Assembly: GCF_020740795.1 (NCBI RefSeq)
Contig: NC_067282.1
Location: 153,560,858-153,624,857 of the forward strand
From: Apus apus
Lineage: Eukaryota; Chordata; Aves; Apodiformes; Apodidae
Reading direction: 5' to 3'
Length of the DNA stretch: 64,000 bases
How positions within the stretch are numbered: the first letter of the stretch is position 1; the number at the start of each line of letters is the position of its first letter. The notes under the pieces were generated by a model. That model ran no database searches. It saw nothing but the letters and a program-made list of their open reading frames with translations, and had not been told where the DNA came from. Positions 13,801 to 26,500 of the stretch are shown one piece after another. A program made the position numbers and the translations under genes.

Positions 13801-16469
13801 TCTGGATGTGAGTGTACAGAAGAGATCAGCCGTTACTAAGAATAAGACCGACGCGCGCTGTGACGCAGCTGGATCACAAGCACTAGCGATCACAGTTCTC
13901 CCAGTGTGAGCTGAGCACTGGCTGATGTCTGAAAAACGTGTTTTCCTATGGATAAACTGCGGTTGATCCCACCAAACTGGGGTTTGATGCCAGGCCCCTT
14001 CTGCACAGATGCCCCCCAACCCAGCGTACATGTGTCCAGCTGGCGTTCAGCATTAGAGATAAAGCTACAAATACAACACCGTGAAGAGGATTTCCCTGGT
14101 GCTAAAATCTGCTCTTTTGAGGTGCTGTTCCCAATGTGACTGGTGACCGTGTGCCTTTTAAGAGACTTCTGGCTCAGTTACCACCTAGCGCATCAGTGTG
14201 GTTGGAGCACCCCCTAAATGCCTTAATGCAATGTAGGCAGCCAAAATCCAAGTGAAAATCCCGGCGATCTGGACAAACCTGTCACTTCCTTCAGTTTGAA
14301 AAATCACAGCAAGCAGCACTGCACATGAAAGGCACAAAACAGTCAAGTATTCTGCTAGAAAAAAGCCCTATCCAGACCATTCTAGCTGTAAAAGAATATA
14401 CACCCAATTTTTCAGCCAGTGATTGTAAAAACAAAGACTGTCGCTGCTGGTGCGGCTGAAGAGATGTGAACTGTGTAGTTCATTAGTGCTGCGATAGCAC
14501 CCCCGTGAGCCAGGCCCACTGCACGTGTGCTATGTCAGGATCTGTTAACATGCTGGAGATGGACACCTGGCAACCTCTCACAGATAGTTCTTGCCCTTTT
14601 TATCATGTGTACAACTCCATTGCTCCTAGGTACAGGGGCAGACACCCGTCTCACTGAACCTTCTCATCTGAACTGCCACCAAATTACAGCTCTTCCATCT
14701 CCTACAGCCACAATGACTGCACTGGTTCCTCCCCAGCTGCAGAGGATGCAGAAATAAATGTATCTTTGCACAAGCTTCTGCCTCTTACCTTGAAGTGGCT
14801 TCTCTGTCCTCCCAGCTGTTTAGACAGATACACTATGTTGCTATGAACAGCAGAAAACTGTTCTTAGCCAAATAGAAAGGTGGATATATCTCTTTGAAAT
14901 TACTAGTTTCCAGAAGGTTCTGGAGTCTGTTTCTTTCAAACACAAACCAAAGGAAGAACACAGAAGTGAACTAATTCTGTACCAGGTATCTTCTAGCATG
15001 TATAGTGTCAGTTGAAAAATAGCTCATTTGCTATTGTTAATTGAATTATAATAGTAACCTTACTATTTTATCAAGTGCTATCAAAATTTTTAAGCCATAG
15101 ATATTATGAAGTAAATGAGACCCTGATGTTACACACTGGTGAATTTATACACTGGGTCTACAGTGGATCTGCATGAGCAGCTTCATGCAGATCGTGCAGT
15201 CATGTACAGCTTTATGGACCTGACTCCCCCCTGTACCACGAAAACTCACTTTGATGATGCATCTGTAGGATATGCCATCAGATGATGCCCTGAAAGCAAG
15301 AGGTTTGTGCTGCAAGAAACAGCAACTGCAAGAAGCAGAGTGGAGTCTGTATGCAAAGACCATCTGCTCTCTCCTGTGAAACAGCCTTTGCAGACACAGA
15401 ACTCAGTCTTTTAGATTAGGCAATTAATCATCTAAAACTGTGCTTTAAATTATATTGATTTAAAAAAAAAACAAAAAAACCACATAAAAGCCAACCACAG
15501 ACACAAGCACCACTGGCCTCCTAAAGAGCTCCTGCTCTCCCATGGCTCTGTACTCTTCTGCCCTATGTGTGTCAGTTGAGAAATGTTTTTTCATGGGTGA
15601 TAATTCCATCGATGGCAATAATTACGTCTTTCAACAGACACCCATGCAGGAATATCCCTGTCTCGAAGGTTTGCCTGTTTTTATCTGGATGTGTTTGCCT
15701 GCCTTTGCTACAAAAGGCCAGCCAGGAGCAGGGTCAGCACTCCCCTTTTCCTTCCTAAGCAGATGAGTAAGAAGATGCGTAATGGAAGGATTAATCTGTA
15801 CGAGAAGCTTTGCAGCACAGCACACTCTATTCCTCTTGGACAGACTTGAGGTAAACCTTGGTTTTCCTACCACGCAGGGTATGTGCCAGATTTCAGGTTT
15901 TAAGCATTGTCTTTGGTGCAGCTCTTCCAGCAAAGTACAACCAGCTCTGCAGCAGATCCTGACACTTAGTGACATTCAGCAATTCAATGTTATTTAGGAT
16001 AGAGTATGTTGTACCCTGCCAGGTCTCAACCTCTAACCTAAGGCTTAGTGAGTAACATTAAAAGAAGCTAATATGCGTTAAATACTGTCTTACTATTATT
16101 TATACAAGCAAACAATCTATGTAATGATGAGTCGTGTGGTCTGGAGTACAAATAGGAGCAGAATTCATTCCAAACATCACAGACCCCTGAGGAGCCACTT
16201 GCTTCTCAATCTCTAAGGTACCTTAGGGGTCTTCTAGCTTCAGTCAAAGCATGGGCCAGGCAAAAGAAAGAACAAGACAAAATTAAATTTAAAACTTCTA
16301 AATTGAGGCAAGGACAAAATTATCCATGATGGAACCTGGCTAAGACAGACAAGCCTCTCTGCTGCTGTCCTTCATAATCATCTTTCCCTTCTTTCTTCCC
16401 TCACAACCAGTATTTACTTTTTTTTTTTTTTTTTAAGAGAAAGGAGGTTGGTTTATCACTTCAAGATGA
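7863..16469. other. Intergenic, no gene recognised
   Basis: About 8.6 kb, increasingly AT-rich. The only distinctive part is the CpG-dense patch at 12395-12600, listed separately. Short T or A runs occur at 8762-8775, 13522-13530 and 16419-16434. Open frames such as the minus-strand 11765-12022 show no family resemblance. Confidence 0.6.
12395..12600. promoter_or_regulatory. Orphan CpG-dense patch
   Basis: About 200 bp with many CpG dinucleotides (for example CTCCGCTTCGG, GGAGCGGAGCGGGG, CCCCGCGCACACGCC), surrounded by AT-rich, CpG-poor DNA and about 7.8 kb beyond the SLC25A17 3' end. It could be a small promoter or enhancer, or an inserted GC-rich scrap. No coding exon is recognised beside it. 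Confidence 0.4.
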
Positions 16470-17548
16470 AGTACATGGCTGCTCACAGCTTGGATGGGTG
16501 CGTGCAACACCAGGTAAAAAACTGGCTGGCTGGGTGTCTCCAAAGAGTTGTGAATAGAGTTAAATCCAGCTGGTGTCTGATCACAAGTGGTGTTCCCCAA
16601 GGGTCAGTGTTGGGGCCAGTTCTGGTTAATATCTTCGTCAATGACCTGGATGAGAGGATCAAGTGCACTCTCAGCAAGTTTGCAGACGACACCAAGTTGG
16701 GTGGGAGTGTGATATTCCTGAGGGTAGGAAGGCCTCTACAAAGGGACCTGAACAGGCTGGATGAACAGGCCAAGGCCAATTGTATGAGGTTCAACAAGGC
16801 CAAGTGTCAAGTCCTGCACTTAGGCCACAACAACCCTATGCAACAGGCTTGGGGAAGAGTGGCTGGAAAGCTGCCCAGCAGAAAAGGACCCAGGGGTGCT
16901 GGTTGACCACCGCCTGAATATGAGCCAGCAGTGTGCCCAGGTGGCCAAGAAGGCCAATGGCATCCTGGCTTGTATCAGGAAGCGTAGTAGCAGGACTAGG
17001 GAAGTGATTGTCCCCCCGTCCTCAGCACTGGTGAGGCCACACCTTGAGTACTGTGTTTAGTTTTGAGCCCTCCACTACAAGAAAGACATTTGGGTGCTGG
17101 AGCATGTCCAGAAAGGAGCAACAAAGCTGGTGAAGGGTCTGGAAAACAAGTCCTACTGAGGAACAGCTGGAGGAACTGTGGTTATGTCTGGAAGAGCATG
17201 AAGGAAGGAAACCACATTGGTCTGTACAGCTACCTGAAAGGACGTTGTAGCAAGGTGGATGTCGGGCTCTTTTCCCAGGTAACAACTGACAGAAGGAAAT
17301 GGCCTCAGGTTGCAGCAGGGAAGGTTTACATTGGATATTAGGAAATTGTTTTCAGCAAAAGGGTTGTCAGACACTGGAACAGCCTGCCCAGATTCTTGTT
17401 TGAGTCACCATCGCTGGAGGTATTTAAAAGATGTGTAGATGTGGTGCTTAGGGACAGGGTGTAGTGGTGGACTTGGCAGTGCTGGGTTAATGGTTGGACT
17501 TGATTATCTTAAAGGTCTTTTACAACAAAAATGATTCTGTGGTTCTAA
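16470..17548 (+). mobile_element. CR1 retroposon, 5'-truncated, with RT remnants
   Basis: Plus-strand CR1 of about 1.08 kb. It encodes the reverse transcriptase palm region including [20 protein letters not shown] and the catalytic-site segment FADDTKLGG, within an open frame to 16906. Further frames continue broken by shifts, and the 3' tail is GATTCTGTGGTTC at 17533-17545. A long T run lies just upstream (16419-16434). It is non-functional: truncated and frameshifted. Confidence 0.95.
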
Positions 17549-19949
17549 ATTTTCTGTTAGGTTCTCCAGAAGTGAATTAACACAATTTTTTGGCAGGAAC
17601 GTGCAGTTTCATACTGGCCACCCAGCAGAAATGCAGCACACTGGCGACCACAATCCCAGAGTTGAGGTTTTCATTGCAAGTACTTGTGTACAGACCTTCT
17701 GTGCCACGATACCTCACACTCCGTCTCCAAACACCAAAACCATGGTGATTAGGAGCCACTTTTGTCTAAAAGAACACTTTTTTGCTTTGTGCTGTTTGTC
17801 ATGGCAATGTGTCATCAGTTCTTCTACAACTATTTATTTTCTGTGAAATGACATAACTACAGAGCCAGATTAGCTGAATCATGTCTTTACACCACCTCCT
17901 GAAATGATACATTTGCTTCTGAGGGGTACATCAGGAATAACAATTGAAGAACGTATATTTTTAGATAAAATGCTGTATTGTGATTTTCTTTCTGGACAGT
18001 ATTCATCTACCATGGGTGACTTAACTTTAATACCAGAAATAGTCTTTCATAATTTGCTTTGCTAAATTATGCTTGTCTCAAAGATACTCGCATATGCCTT
18101 TGAAGCTTGAAATAATTTTGACAATTCTAATGGAAATGTCAACATCTGTTCAAAAACAAGCCTGAAAAAACTTACCACCTGTAAGAAGAATATTTGACTG
18201 CTGATTGAACAAACCACTGAACAAATCCTCAAGAATCCATCTCTAGTTTGGCTCAGACACATGAGGTTTAATAGTCTTTCAGTTAATTCAGTCTCATGTT
18301 GAAATCAATACTGCAGAATGCAGGAGCAAGAAGTCTTAAATACCATAAGTCTGCCACTGAAAATGTTTAGATAGGGCTTAGAAAAAGCTTTAATAGCGCT
18401 TTTTTTTTTCATCCATTGATGAACCTGTTTCGTTATAACTACTGGTCATCAGAGCAGAGTGTAGTGCAAAATATCTCTTCCAAGTTTAATGCTAACACAA
18501 AGCCAAGGCCAGCACTCTTCTCTACACAGTTGCTCTGCATTCAGATTTTTTTTGCAAAAATGAGGTACTTCATCCCTTTGAAATCACACTGTCTGGCAGG
18601 CAAGTATTTTTTGGCTAGAGAGCAAGACAGTGCCTATTTTCTTCTTAAAGGTACAGTGACAAGAAATCCTTCTGTATTTGTAAGAATTGCTCCTTCATGC
18701 CACAGACCAGATAGATCCAAGACATGCTGAACTAAAGTTTCCAGTGGTCACACAGATTTCAGCCAAAGTGGCATGAGAATCACTTGGCTTTTGTGTAAAG
18801 CCAACGCCCTCTCAGCTTCCCCATAATGATTCTGACAGCAGGAATTTCAAAGTGAAGTAGCTTATCAAGAGCCATACTACTGATTCCGAATTTCCTATAA
18901 AAAAACCCACCAAAGACAGTAGATCATCTTTCCACATATTAACACACTTCCATAAGAAAAAATTCACTGAAAACCTCAGAATTGTGATTGTTTCTTTTCC
19001 AGTGGTGAGGTCTGCAGACTTTCATTACATGTCACCTGTCAAATTACAGTCCATAAGGTTATTTCATTCTTCCTTGTCACATGTAAATCTCCCATTTGGA
19101 CTGAAAAGCATCCAGCGTTGAATTAAAAGCATTTTTCTTGCATACAGATACTCCCAATACTCTTAGTAGTCAATGTAAAGGTTTCTATTCTTAATCAAAA
19201 GACAGCATTATCTACAGAATTATCTTGAAACATCATACTAAGAATTGACTCAACTGAGACCCAAAAAAGTGTACTATTTAGCAATTCAGTAGCACACTTC
19301 CTGCAGCACTTAGTTCTTCCCTCAAGATATTCTTGGTGTTAAACTACCATGGAATTTCCCAATACTTCAAATATAAAAGTTTCTTTGGAACAATCCTACT
19401 GCAAACTTAATGATGGACACAACAGGATTTACTTGGATTGTATGGCCTAGGACTATTAAACAAAACAATACAAGAACATATACACTTACATTAACTGGGA
19501 CAACAGTTATGACCTTTATGCTTTATAATCAGGAAAGTGTCTGGAAAGATGAGTGGAAAAATAATTAAAGGACATTTTTAAGAGGACATATCACTTCTGA
19601 AGCCTAGGGTAGTGCTCCCTGCCTGCATGAGAACATCACATGAATTTACATATTCTCAAAAGGAACCGGGTTACTAAACTTCCTGTATTTCTGTGTAGCA
19701 AATGGACTTTTTCTTGAAGCTGCTTGAGGTACTCAGCTTGAAAAAGCGAGAGGTTACATTTCTCCTGTGCAGCCAGTGTTTGCATTCAAAATGTTCAGGA
19801 TTCAAAGTAAGTGGATTCAAGAAGGCAGCAGGCCTACTGACGGGTAATGTAGATTCTAGCAGCTCAGAAATCTCACCAGCAGATATTTAGGGCAATAGCT
19901 TATCATTCTGTGCCACAAACATATTTGAAGTTATAAGAAAATTATGTCA
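17549..19949. other. Intergenic stretch downstream of SLC25A17
   Basis: AT-rich, no repeats or exons recognised. It may include alternative SLC25A17 3' UTR: a minus-strand AATAAA lies near 17838. Confidence 0.5.
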
Positions 19950-20417
19950 AAAGTCTTGTTCTTTATGAATTATTTTAATGAACTGAATACAAAGTTACAT
20001 AAACACAGGTCAAGGAAAATAACAAAATCTGCCCCACCAGCTGCTGACAGAAGCTAAAGATAGAAGAATAGTTGAGGATGATTTGAGGGAAAACAAGATA
20101 GTATAGAAAGAAATACTCATTCTTGCAAAGAACGTCAACAAAATCATACTGTAGTTAACATTTCATGCCAAGTGCTTAAATAAGATCTCTGCTTTGTTTC
20201 TTAACACTGTGTGTCCACAGAAAAGTAGGGAATGGCTATCCCTGAATTCATGGCAACAGGTCCAAGAGTATATATTCCAAATTTCCCCAAATAATGGAAA
20301 TGAAGGTGGCTAAAAGGAAAGAGGAACAGAGAAAATGAGGACCCTTTGTTACCCAGTCTGGTCTCAGAAATGGAACGTCTTTTCTAGACCCCATAATCTT
20401 TGGCATAGGTTCCTTTT
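19950..20417 (-). other. SLC25A17: SLC25A17 3' UTR (inferred)
   Basis: Stretch downstream of the TGA. The first plausible poly(A) signal on the minus strand is ATTAAA at 19979-19974, about 440 nt after the stop. Minus-strand sequence beyond it contains a TATGTTTGTGG stretch (near 19915-19925) that could be the GU-rich downstream element. The end is inferred; no canonical AATAAA was found closer. Confidence 0.5.
19974..19979 (-). terminator. Candidate poly(A) signal ATTAAA for SLC25A17
   Basis: Minus-strand ATTAAA, the commonest variant signal, 439 nt past the stop codon. A T/G-rich stretch follows within about 60 nt. Position is consistent but unproven. Confidence 0.4.
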
Positions 20418-20565
20418 TCAATGTCTGCGTGAATGCTTTAATCCCATGACTGTGAAGGTTGCAGCAGTCAGTTTCTCATACACTAGAAACATAAGAGCAG
20501 CAGTAAGGACTGTCTGCAAGAGCTTTGCTTCAAGGCCTTTGTAGAGTCCCATTAATCCAAAACGC
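20418..20565 (-). CDS. SLC25A17: SLC25A17 terminal coding exon 9
   Basis: Completes R259 and codes for residues 260-307 ([40 protein letters not shown]). The protein ends HSRRH with TGA at 20420-20418. The last few residues differ from the human tail as I recall it, the usual variable end. Confidence 0.97.
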
Positions 20566-23500
20566 CTAAGAAGGAAAAAAGAAAACAAAAACAAAAAAAA
20601 GGAAACAAGTATGAATGGCCTTCTGTAAGTAAATCAGTACACTACAAAGAACATCATAAGTTAAGGACAACTGTAAGAATTTTTCTGGATCATTTGAGTG
20701 CCAGCTATGTTTAATAATATTTTAAAGAGAAAATTATCCAGTAAATTAAGCCTTTTGAGCAAGAAACCTGCTACTATTCAAGAAGAGGGGTGAATTAATC
20801 AATATCCATAGATATCCTTTATACCTCTTACTATACAGATACTTAGGGTAATTTAGCTTTGTGCACTTATTCTGCAATATATTACAAAAAACAAGTTGAC
20901 CCAAACGCAAAGTTTAAGGGAGGCAGAAAGAAACAGAAGTCAGATCCAGCAACATTTTCAACACGTTAGTCATACCCAAGTCTTCTGTATCATGTTAGAT
21001 TAAAAAAATATTGAAATCTCACCTCACTCTCTGCTGAAGAAGGTAAAGAACATTTCTAAGACTGCCTAGTGTCCGGTTCTCTGGGTTCAACCTGTGGCGT
21101 CCAAACTGAAAAAAAAGAAGACCCTTTTGCTGTGCTATTTCCCCTTGGTCTTAGGTAGAGACCACAACACATGAATGAAACCTGGAGAGCCTATCTTAAA
21201 CCTCTTTTAACATTTTTCCAGGTTATACTAGCCATCAGTGAGGAACTGAAGCCAATTCTCACTCTATTGAACTTTACACAACAAGCACTAAAATGGTATG
21301 CATTAGAATAATTTGTTTGGGGTTTAAGATGGATTCTAAGAAAGTATTACATGTGGCCATACTTGCCCTCGGTCTGTTGCTGTGGAGGAAACAGTTTTCA
21401 AGATGATAAAAGTGTAATTTGCAGAGTATTAGTAGGAATATGACATTCAAAGCAAGTTCTTCCTGGCTTGTTCAGCTTTCATTTAATAAAGATTCAAAGC
21501 CTCATACATCTGCAAACCATTACTACATTGAGATTGCACAGCTGAATGAAAAATTTATCTGGCCAGCAATGGTCTTGGAGCAAAGCCTTCACATGTGAAC
21601 TGCTGTGGAAGACTCTACAGTTGTTTGATCCACCTACCTGCTCTAAACAATACTCTCTTACTGCATTTGCTTATCCCCAATTGTTTTTCAGTAAGTATGA
21701 TAGCTGCTGCTGTAATTTCATGTCTCACAGTTAAACCAGCAATTTCAGCAGCTCCTTTTCTAGCATTAATTGATATTCTTTATTTGATACAGGTTATCAG
21801 TACTGTCAGCAACTTGTAACTATGAATTATTAATATACAAGTGTTGCCACATTTTCTACTACAACAACATAGCCAAATAGCTTTTGAAGCCTGTATTATG
21901 TTTCTGTGCTAAGAAAGGTGAACTTGAACAACTGTCTGTGGAAGAGTTTCTCCCAGAACTTACTCAGGCAACTGCTACTTCTTAGGCACAAGAAATTATG
22001 GTTGACAGTAGGTAGAGTACACAAGCAGATTTAGGCAGTTCAGAAATTATAAGAAAATGGCAGGATGACACAGGTGCCTTTGCGTTATGTCTTAAGAACT
22101 CAGCTGAAAACGAGCAACACAACACTATTGGAAACCTCTCTATTAGCAAATAGGTGTTCACAATCCAGTGTCTTCTCATCAACAACTAACTCATTTGGTA
22201 ATGATAAATCAACGTTAAGGATTACTGCCAAAGACTCAGACACATCCCAAAAAAATTGCTAACTAGGTTCCCAGTTACAATGCCAATGGGTGCCTAGGTT
22301 ACTCAGGCTTCCAAACTACACCAGGATTAGGTGCTTCATTCTTTCTTTTCTCCTCAGAATATTTTTGTACTGCAAAGATTCATCAATGGGGGAAAATAAT
22401 TCATTTCTCCCTAGGATGACAATACTTCAGCAATAACTGCAGATCTCCCAAAGGGACTAGCATTCTCTACACTAGAGGCAAGAGGCTTGAGTTTTAAAGA
22501 GAACTTTTTCACCCATGATCACTAAGAACATTAACAGTATTGGTACTTCTCCAGAGACAAATTTCATTTATCCACTGTTTACCAACACACAGGCTAAAGA
22601 ACAGTTCCACTGCATAACAAGTAATACCAGTACCATGTATTTTTAGCGACTGAAAAGCAAACAGACATACCAAAAAGGCAAGGCTGGAAGCTGCCTACCC
22701 CTGTCAATTAAGACAGGATAACTCTTACATGGAAGCAAGAGTGCTTTGCCAAAAAGTTAAAAGCAAAGGTATAGAGCCTTCATTACAAAGATCTCTAATA
22801 ACTTTTAAACAACAGTAAATTTCTAAAGGTTTAAGGTTGAAAACTCCTGTACTTCTACTTTGATGACATAATTTAATATTGATGTGGTAATTTTCATTAA
22901 TTATCTCGAGCTTGTATTAGCTTGTGCATAAATCTGCTGAAATAATTTCAAAAAACTCCTCAACTATACAAAGTATACTTCATGCAGAATGTTATTTCTG
23001 AAAATACTAAACCCTTATCCATATTTTTTTTTTTTTTAACATCACAGTGAGTGTGACAAAAGCTTCATCAAACATAACAATGCTAGCCTTAGGTTAAAAA
23101 CACAAAGTACTGCAAGTCTGAATTGGACACGAAAGGTATCACAGACACGTTTCTGCTGCTCTCACCAGAACTGTTCAGGGGTTCTGGCTATTATTGTTCC
23201 ACAGGACAAAGGGAAAAGTCACTTCTAGTGACTACAGAACTAGGGAAAGGGTCCTTGTATTCCCCATCATCACAGGGAAAGAATGGAGTGGTATTCAGAA
23301 GTAGCATAGAGGCCCCACTTTATCTCACAGTGGGCCACTGTGAGAAAAATACCACCACCACCAGGACACTGACGGTTAGCTGGGCTCTGGCAGAAAGGCA
23401 ACCCTCTGCTGCTCAGGCAAGCCAGCAGGGAACTAGCTGACTTTAGCTGTGGCAAGCAGTAAGCAGCAGCTGGTTAGTACATCAAGATGGCAGCACAACT

Positions 23501-26500
23501 TGCCTAAGCTGCCCTTCTTTTAAAGAACGACACTGTTACCAAGAGACAGATGAATTTTGATCAAACCAAAAGGAGGCAGACAAAACATGAAGTAATAGTC
23601 ACAAGATTGTAACTATTTCTGTAGCAACCATGGAAAGGAATAAGGGTTGAAGCTGTGACATAGATGGAGTCCCGTGAAAGTCACTGCTGTGCAATGCAAA
23701 GGCTAAAAGAGAGCACTCCAACTTTCCGTCCAGTCTTCCCTCACACCAGCAGAAAACACATCTCAAATTAAAACAGGCTGATGTTGCAACTTATCCAAAT
23801 AAAGCTGTATTTACTTTAATGTTTTTCAGTATGTGTCACTTTAGTAACAGAAGTCTGTATTACTACTTTAACTTCCGAGATGTCTCCAGGCTGTTAAAAC
23901 AGGATAAGGCATCAAATAGAGAGAGGCACTAGCCCAGCTGATCATCAAAAGCTATGAAAACTTTAGAAAAGATGACTGCTGACAAAATGACAATGTGGCT
24001 GACAGATCTACAATGTAGATGGCATTTTGTGCACCGTGAGAGTGCCAAAGCAAAGATATGCAGATGCCAATGTTTTATCTAGTCTTCAGGGCTGCAGCAA
24101 CCACACAGTAAATATATTCAAGCCTTGTTGGTTTGACATATAGCTTCCTTCTTTTTATAGGCTATCAAAAATCAAAATACATTTAGTCCACTCTAATTAG
24201 AGAGAAGAAAAACTAAAATAATTACAAAGCTTGCACAAAACCCACTTTTTCCAGATGAACAATTAAGAGAAAAAAATCCCTTACAGACAAGACTGAAAAG
24301 TAATATCCTTATTATGGAAGACTCATGTTCAATAACTCAACTAATCCTCCAAATGTATACAAGTTTTAGAACACATTTAATGGCTTTTGCATACATGCAA
24401 GTTAGGTCTTCTCATAGAATCACAGAATGGTTTGAGTTGGAAGTGACCTTAAAGTTCATCTAGTTCCACTGCCATGGGCCAGGACACCCCCCACTAGACC
24501 AGGTTGCTCGAAACCCTATCAAACCCGGCCTTGAACACTTCCAGGGATGGGACTTCCACAACCTCCCTGGGCAAACCAGTTCCAGTGTCTCACCACTCCT
24601 TACTTAGGAAAACAGTATTATATTAAATGTGGAAACATTTATTCACATTTAACTGTTACAAAAAACCCACCATGAAACATCTTACAGAAACAGATTAAAA
24701 AGCACAGAAATTAAAGTACAATACGCTTTTTCATGTATAGTAAGATCTCTTCCCCACCCCATCCCCAGCTTTGTTTTGTTTCAACATTACTATAATATTG
24801 GTACATACTGAAGGCAGCAGCATTATCCATCATGCACAAACTGCAAGTGAGAATAAATTATAGTGTTTCCACTAGCACTACAAGTAGCAAACAAGACCAG
24901 GCAAGTGGTTGAAGATATTATTCATGAGGGAGTCCAGCTTTCCCTGATGAATCATATTCTGGCTACTGAAAAGGTCAGGACATTATCTAAATAAAACAGA
25001 ATCTATGAATAGAACTTTTTTATTACTATTACTCCAGATCAATCTGGAAACAAACTGGGTTTTGAGGATTTAATTTTAATTTCCCACTTGACATAATTTA
25101 TATTTATTTAAAGAAGTAAATCTATGGGTTTTGTAGTGTCTAAAGGCAGCATGGTGCATCAGTTTCAGTGTGACACAGTACCTATGCATTATGTTGTCAA
25201 TCCTACTAAGTTCTATCAGAATCTGTCAGTACAAGATCAAAGGAGAGAGGCATCTTTGCCAGTGACCTGCATTGTGCAAAAGGAGCTCCCAAAACAATGG
25301 GTTCATCAACACAAAGAAAAACAAGCCGTATGAACAAGGCTTGCATTATACAGAACAAATCAGAGGCAGTTACCTTGAAATGAAATTATTACTCACCCGC
25401 AGAATTGACTGTACTGTCTGCAGAGGATAAGTGAGGGTGGTGGCAACCGCTTTGGCTACTGCACCAATGACAAAAGCATCCAGAGATGTGAGCTGTTCAA
25501 TAAATAAAGAATGTATTACTATGTAGAAGTACCAAAATTGTCAGTCACCCTTATGTGTACTAGTACCTGCTACAGAGTTAGCAGAGTATCTTCGGAACAA
25601 AGATTTCATGAAGTCTCTGGGTTTTCTCATTTTAAAGAGACAGAGTTCAAGCAATTTACTTTCCCACAACTGAAGTTTATCTGTAACTTCTACCTCCTTA
25701 CAAGCTTCTGCATTTCTTACTAGATCTAGGTTACTGTAACACAGTGGAGATAAAGCTGTACGACAATTTAAAGCACTGACAGTAACAAAAGATAAGTAGC
25801 ATTTAAATATACTAACAATCCAAAAGCCTTTTGGCTTTTGCAATACTTAAACTAAAAAGTCACACAGCACTTGTGGAAAGGTGACAGGGAAAGACCTCTT
25901 GAGCAGCACCCTGTAATCCCAAGATGTAATCACTACACTACCAAGTAGAACTTTAATCTTGATGACACAGACTAAAAATTTCATCCCTTATTAGTTAGGA
26001 ACACCCACTGGAAGTCCATCCTCTGAAGTCCTCACTGTCCCGTGGTTCACCAAATACATTGTTATAGCCTAAGCCGATTACACTGCATCTCAGTCTAACT
26101 GTGAATTAATCACTGAAAGGAAGTAGGTGCCCATGCACCCAATTTGCAATATAATTTGACTGCAATCAGAAATATGCACACACGTGGAGACCTTTGATAA
26201 GTCAAAGACTTAACACAGTCAGAGAAAGATCAAACTGGGGAAAAAAAAGTTGTCCAAGCTAAAAATGACAATTGCTAGGGGGAAACAGTATTTTCCCTCT
26301 CCACTGATCATGGACAAAACATGACTCAATTTAAACTGAGACAAAGTAATTCAAAAGAAACACAAGAAATATAGCAGTTAGCCAACAGCCAAATAACAAT
26401 GCACAAGGAAGTTCAGCTCTTAGCTCAAACAATTTGTTATCCATAATGTAACTGGATAGATCCATCAGGCACAGAGAGCTACAGCTGCAATATCAACGAA

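Noticed and set aside
1-19949. Search for MCHR1, the next gene in human beyond SLC25A17
   Set aside because: No seven-transmembrane receptor-like frame or motif was found. In human it lies tens of kilobases away, so it is probably outside the window.
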